Positions 61,418-64,000 of a stretch of DNA of 64,000 nt are shown here, piece after piece; positions within the stretch are counted from its first letter, which is position 1, and each line of letters begins with the position of its first letter. The stretch is taken from contig JADKCG010000008.1 in NCBI GenBank assembly GCA_016714745.1, positions 62,001 through 126,000 on the forward strand. Reading direction: 5' to 3'. The position numbers and the translations under genes were made by a program. The notes beneath the pieces are model-generated. The model was not told the DNA's origin. It worked only from the letters and a program-made list of their open reading frames with translations, and did not search any database. The stretch is from Elusimicrobiota bacterium. Its GTDB lineage: Bacteria > Elusimicrobiota > Elusimicrobia > FEN-1173.

Positions 61418-62476
61418 TTAATAGATTTCGGCGGGGCGTTCGATCAATAATATTTTAATGGCGTGGACGGCGGCAGGGGGGAGGGGGCGGAACCAACCTT
61501 CTTGGCGGGCGATGGTGGAGACAAGGGCGTGGGCGTAAAAGACTTGAGCGTGGCCGTCGATTTCGCGGGGGGAGGCGGCGAGGATGTGGGCGGTGCGGTC
61601 GTCGGCTTGAATGAAATCGGGTGGGGTGTCGGACCAGAGGTCGAAATGACCTGGGAAATCGGTTAAAACGGGCGTTGTGTCGAAGTGGCAGGTGGGCCAA
61701 CCGGGCAAACGGACCTGATACCAGGTTTTCCCTTTAGGCGCGGGGCGTTGGTGAGAGGCCAAGGGTTCAATGACGGGCGGTGGGTATCGGTGCAGGCCGA
61801 AACGTTTTCTCAGGGGTTCTTCGAAAGCGTCGACGGCGCCCAGAATTTTCTTGTCGGAATCACTTCCCCAGGCGATCCCATGGTTTTGAAGAATCCAGAG
61901 GTTCACGGTTTGGCCTTGGGGCACGTTGGACATATTTTCCGCCACCTTGGAGCAGAGTTCGTGGCCGGGAACAGCGGGGGGAATCCAGCAAAATTTCAAG
62001 TCTTCGCCCCACAGGCTGAAACAGAAGTCCCGCGCTTCTTCTTCCGGCATAAGGCCCAACAGCTGGCCGGCGATGCTGTGCACGTGGGCCACCCACCGAT
62101 TTGGCAACAGCGCGTGAAGGCCCGCTTCCAAGGAAATTTTGGGACCCCGGGTGAGGGTGGAAGAAGTCAGCAAAGATTGATAAGCGTTGGACTTGGCTTC
62201 TACGCCCTGTTTTTTTTCAATGTCTGGAACGCCCTTGCGGATCGCTTGGTAATCCGCCAAAACCCATCCTTTGTCGGTCGTCACCTCGCCGAGCCGGAGT
62301 CCCGACGCTTTCACCAGAAATTGATGATCATTTATTTTGACGGAGGTGTTGCCGCCGCTGGCTTGGGTTAACAGAAGGTCACTTCCCAGTCGTCGGCTTA
62401 AGTTGGCCCAAAAATCTACGGCAAATCCCCCCGACCCCCCTTTTTCAAAGGGGGGGAGGGGGGATTTCTCAGACAT
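61418..62476 (-). CDS. Class II aldolase/adducin-family protein
   Basis: 352 residues. It has LLTQASGGNTSVKI, SLEAGLHALLPNRWVAHVHS with the metal-binding HxH, and the later LQNHGIAWG, typical of class II aldolases such as rhamnulose- or fuculose-phosphate aldolases, or related decarboxylases. The C-terminal 120 residues are an extension without a named fold. The start codon and first 19 or so residues are supplied by an inserted palindromic repeat (62423-62466), so the native N-terminus may have been replaced. The substrate is unknown. It overlaps the next gene by 8 bases. Confidence 0.82.
   Translation of the reverse strand: MSEKSPLPPFEKGGSGGFAVDFWANLSRRLGSDLLLTQASGGNTSVKINDHQFLVKASGLRLGEVTTDKGWVLADYQAIRKGVPDIEKKQGVEAKSNAYQSLLTSSTLTRGPKISLEAGLHALLPNRWVAHVHSIAGQLLGLMPEEEARDFCFSLWGEDLKFCWIPPAVPGHELCSKVAENMSNVPQGQTVNLWILQNHGIAWGSDSDKKILGAVDAFEEPLRKRFGLHRYPPPVIEPLASHQRPAPKGKTWYQVRLPGWPTCHFDTTPVLTDFPGHFDLWSDTPPDFIQADDRTAHILAASPREIDGHAQVFYAHALVSTIARQEGWFRPLPPAAVHAIKILLIERPAEIY
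62423..62466. repeat. C/G-rich palindromic repeat at the aldolase start
   Basis: AAATCCCCCCGACCCCCCTT followed by its imperfect inverse (AAAGGGGGGGAGGGGGGATTT). This is a common dispersed palindrome type in many bacterial genomes. It is translated as SPLPPFEKGGSGGF at the N-terminus of the aldolase. Confidence 0.8.
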
Positions 62477-63425
62477 GGTTGCGGAGCATCATTTCTTTGG
62501 GGTGGGGATAGAGATAGGTTTGGCCTTCCAGGTAGGCGATGCCCTTGGTTCGGACGAAGGTTCTCAGCAACACGATGGGGGCGACCAAGGGAACCAGGTC
62601 GCGCTTAAAATCATCGATGACGGACAGCAGTTCTCGACGTTCTTCTGTTGTGGCGACGTCGCGCAAATAGCCGGCCGCGTGGCTCAGCACGTTAACGTGG
62701 CGGCGCGGGGTGGCCAGGTGTTTTAGGGCTTCCATGAAGCGCGTTCGGTAGGCCAACGCGAACTCAGCGGAGGGTTTCCCTTTAGCGTTGGCCACCAGAC
62801 GGCCCAATTCCTGGTACCCCGCGGGCTCGTGGGCCATGAGCAAGAGTTTTTCGGCCGTATGGAACCGCACCAGGTCCCCCACGGTCCAGGCCGTGCCAAA
62901 AAATCCTTCCATCCGGTGGTAGGCGAACACCCGCTCAATAAAATTTTCACGCAAACGCGAATCGTTCAGCCGCCCGTCCTCTTCCACTGGTAGGGTGGGC
63001 CATCGATTCAATAAAAGACGGGCAAATAGGCCGACGCCCTCTTTTGTTGGAGGTTTCCCTTCGTGGTGAACGCGCACGCGTTCCATTCCGCAACTGGGGG
63101 AATCTTTCTTTAACACAAAACCCGATAAGGGTTCTTTTTCCAAGAGTTTCAGCCGACGGTGGGTCCATTCGGTCATGTCGTCTGTCAGGTCCTGTCCCGT
63201 TTTTGGGTTCACCAGCCGAATATTCCCGTTGATCTCGGCCAAATGGATGGAATCCCGGGGCGAACCCAGGCCGATTTCCATTTCTGGGCAGAGGGGGGCA
63301 AACTCAACGAACCGGGCCAATAGGTCCGCGATAAAGCTGTCCCGTTTGTGTCCGCCGTCGTAGCGCACCTTTTGACCCAGCAAGCAAGACGAGACGCCGA
63401 TCCGAACCGATGATGTCATTTTCAT
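62469..63425 (-). CDS. DUF523 and DUF1722 two-domain protein (YbgA-like)
   Basis: Start at the ATG at 63425 (GGGGAGG seven bases upstream, ATGA overlap with the ATPase gene). 318 residues. The N-terminal DUF523 part has GVSSCLLGQKVRYDGGHKRD, PLCPEMEIGLGSPRDSIHL and KKDSPSCGMERVRV, with conserved Cys. The C-terminal DUF1722/YbgA part has FHTAEKLLLMAHEPAGYQELGRLV. The combination is widespread and of unproven function; DUF523 has been discussed in relation to sulfur or tRNA chemistry, which I cannot judge here. Confidence 0.9.
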   Translation of the reverse strand: MKMTSSVRIGVSSCLLGQKVRYDGGHKRDSFIADLLARFVEFAPLCPEMEIGLGSPRDSIHLAEINGNIRLVNPKTGQDLTDDMTEWTHRRLKLLEKEPLSGFVLKKDSPSCGMERVRVHHEGKPPTKEGVGLFARLLLNRWPTLPVEEDGRLNDSRLRENFIERVFAYHRMEGFFGTAWTVGDLVRFHTAEKLLLMAHEPAGYQELGRLVANAKGKPSAEFALAYRTRFMEALKHLATPRRHVNVLSHAAGYLRDVATTEERRELLSVIDDFKRDLVPLVAPIVLLRTFVRTKGIAYLEGQTYLYPHPKEMMLRNHV

Positions 63426-64000
63426 CGATGGGCCCTCCCCCATTTTAAAACTTCAAACCAGACCACGCTGGCGGTGCCGGCCAAGAGGCAAAGGCCGATA
63501 TCAGCGGGGTGAAGTTTGGAAAAATGGAACATGGCGCGCAAGAAAGGCACCCGCAAAACGAGCACTAAAAAACCGATGGAGCCAAACGTCACCCACCAAA
63601 GCGCCGTGTTCCGGGATGCCAATGTTCCTACCGCGGTTCGTGCCCAGGAACGGTTGGCGAAAATCAGGCCCACGTTGGCAATGATGAGCGCGGTGAACGT
63701 AATCGCGCGGGCGTCATCGGCCGGTTGGCCTCGATGGAGCGCCATGGCGTAAAGCGCTAACACCACCAACGTGACCACCCCGCCCTGAAAGAGACTGGTG
63801 GTCCAAAGGTCTCGCCCGAAAAGAGGCACCGCGGGGTTTCGCGGCGGGCGGGACATGACATCTTTTTCTTCTTCTTCCGCCTCAAACACCACCGACCCTG
63901 CCGGGTCGATGATCAAGTGAAGGAACGCGATGTGGACCGGGAGCAAGATCATCGGCCACTTCATCGCGACGGGGACCAGCGTCATCCCCGCGATCGGGAT
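63422..64000 (-). CDS. P-type cation-transporting ATPase, C-terminal part (partial at window edge)
   Basis: The frame is open to the last base. The visible 192 residues are the last membrane segments of a P2-type (Ca2+/Na+-like) ATPase: MILLPVHIAFLHLIIDPAGSVVFEAEE, then four more hydrophobic stretches and the MSRPPRNP loop characteristic of this family. The catalytic domains lie outside the window, so the ion cannot be named. Confidence 0.85.
   Translation of the reverse strand: MPIAGMTLVPVAMKWPMILLPVHIAFLHLIIDPAGSVVFEAEEEEKDVMSRPPRNPAVPLFGRDLWTTSLFQGGVVTLVVLALYAMALHRGQPADDARAITFTALIIANVGLIFANRSWARTAVGTLASRNTALWWVTFGSIGFLVLVLRVPFLRAMFHFSKLHPADIGLCLLAGTASVVWFEVLKWGRAHR

Overview
The window reads as chromosome of a Gram-negative (two-membrane) bacterium. 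It encodes outer-membrane beta-barrels, periplasmic multihaem cytochromes and a PorV/PorQ-type outer-membrane protein next to an FG-GAP protein with a FlgD-like C-terminus. It also has a B12-dependent ribonucleotide reductase, the GuaB3-type IMP dehydrogenase and a stand-alone PurS. This mix suggests an uncultured lineage, perhaps Elusimicrobiota or a neighbouring phylum, but that placement is a low-confidence inference. No rRNA or tRNA was recognised, and I saw no CRISPR array.

Layout. (1) 1-14.2 kb, minus strand: a chemotaxis operon read cheW(long)-cheR-cheD-cheY-cheX-cheB-cheA-cheW-mcp-mcp-mcp-cheY-cheX-like. Its gaps hold several families of palindromic repeats. One receptor carries a periplasmic haem-c motif. 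(2) 14.3-19.9 kb, plus strand: a probable extracellular electron-transfer module made of a monohaem cytochrome, an 11-haem/cytochrome b fusion resembling CbcL, an MtrA/DmsE-type decahaem cytochrome and an MtrB/PioB-type barrel. (3) 20-39 kb: phosphate and polyphosphate genes (ppx, ppk1, phoU, pstBACS, a putative porin, a PhoB/PhoR-like pair). A vapBC-type toxin-antitoxin pair sits between ppx and ppk1. Two 11-bp-period direct repeats that look like Pho boxes lie upstream of pstS and the porin. (4) 39.3-42.7 kb, plus strand: a hexapeptide acyltransferase, a GT1-type glycosyltransferase, one or two small genes and a LuxI-like N-acyltransferase, with a duplicated 75-bp leader. (5) 43.4-61.3 kb, plus strand: nucleotide synthesis (nrdR, intein-containing nrdJ, dcd, a GGDEF protein, guaB3, an orphan DNA methyltransferase, guaA, purC, purS, purL, purQ, purF, purD). 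(6) 61.4-64 kb, minus strand: a class II aldolase, a DUF523/DUF1722 protein and the end of a P-type cation ATPase.

Two cross-links stand out. The haem-c chemoreceptor lies beside the electron-transfer genes, which suggests taxis toward redox conditions or electron acceptors. The Pho two-component genes, the Pho-box-like sites and the pst/ppk/ppx genes form a coherent phosphate-response region.

Caution: mcp3, the cytochrome b fusion, a response regulator, pstA, purL (twice) and purD are each broken by apparent one-base indels, several of them in homopolymer runs. Because purL and purD are housekeeping genes whose fragments on each side look conserved, sequencing or assembly indels are the likeliest cause. 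These genes are annotated here as single loci spanning the breaks. The mobile DNA consists of decayed, non-autonomous elements derived from an IS200/RAYT-like transposase gene, plus the intein.
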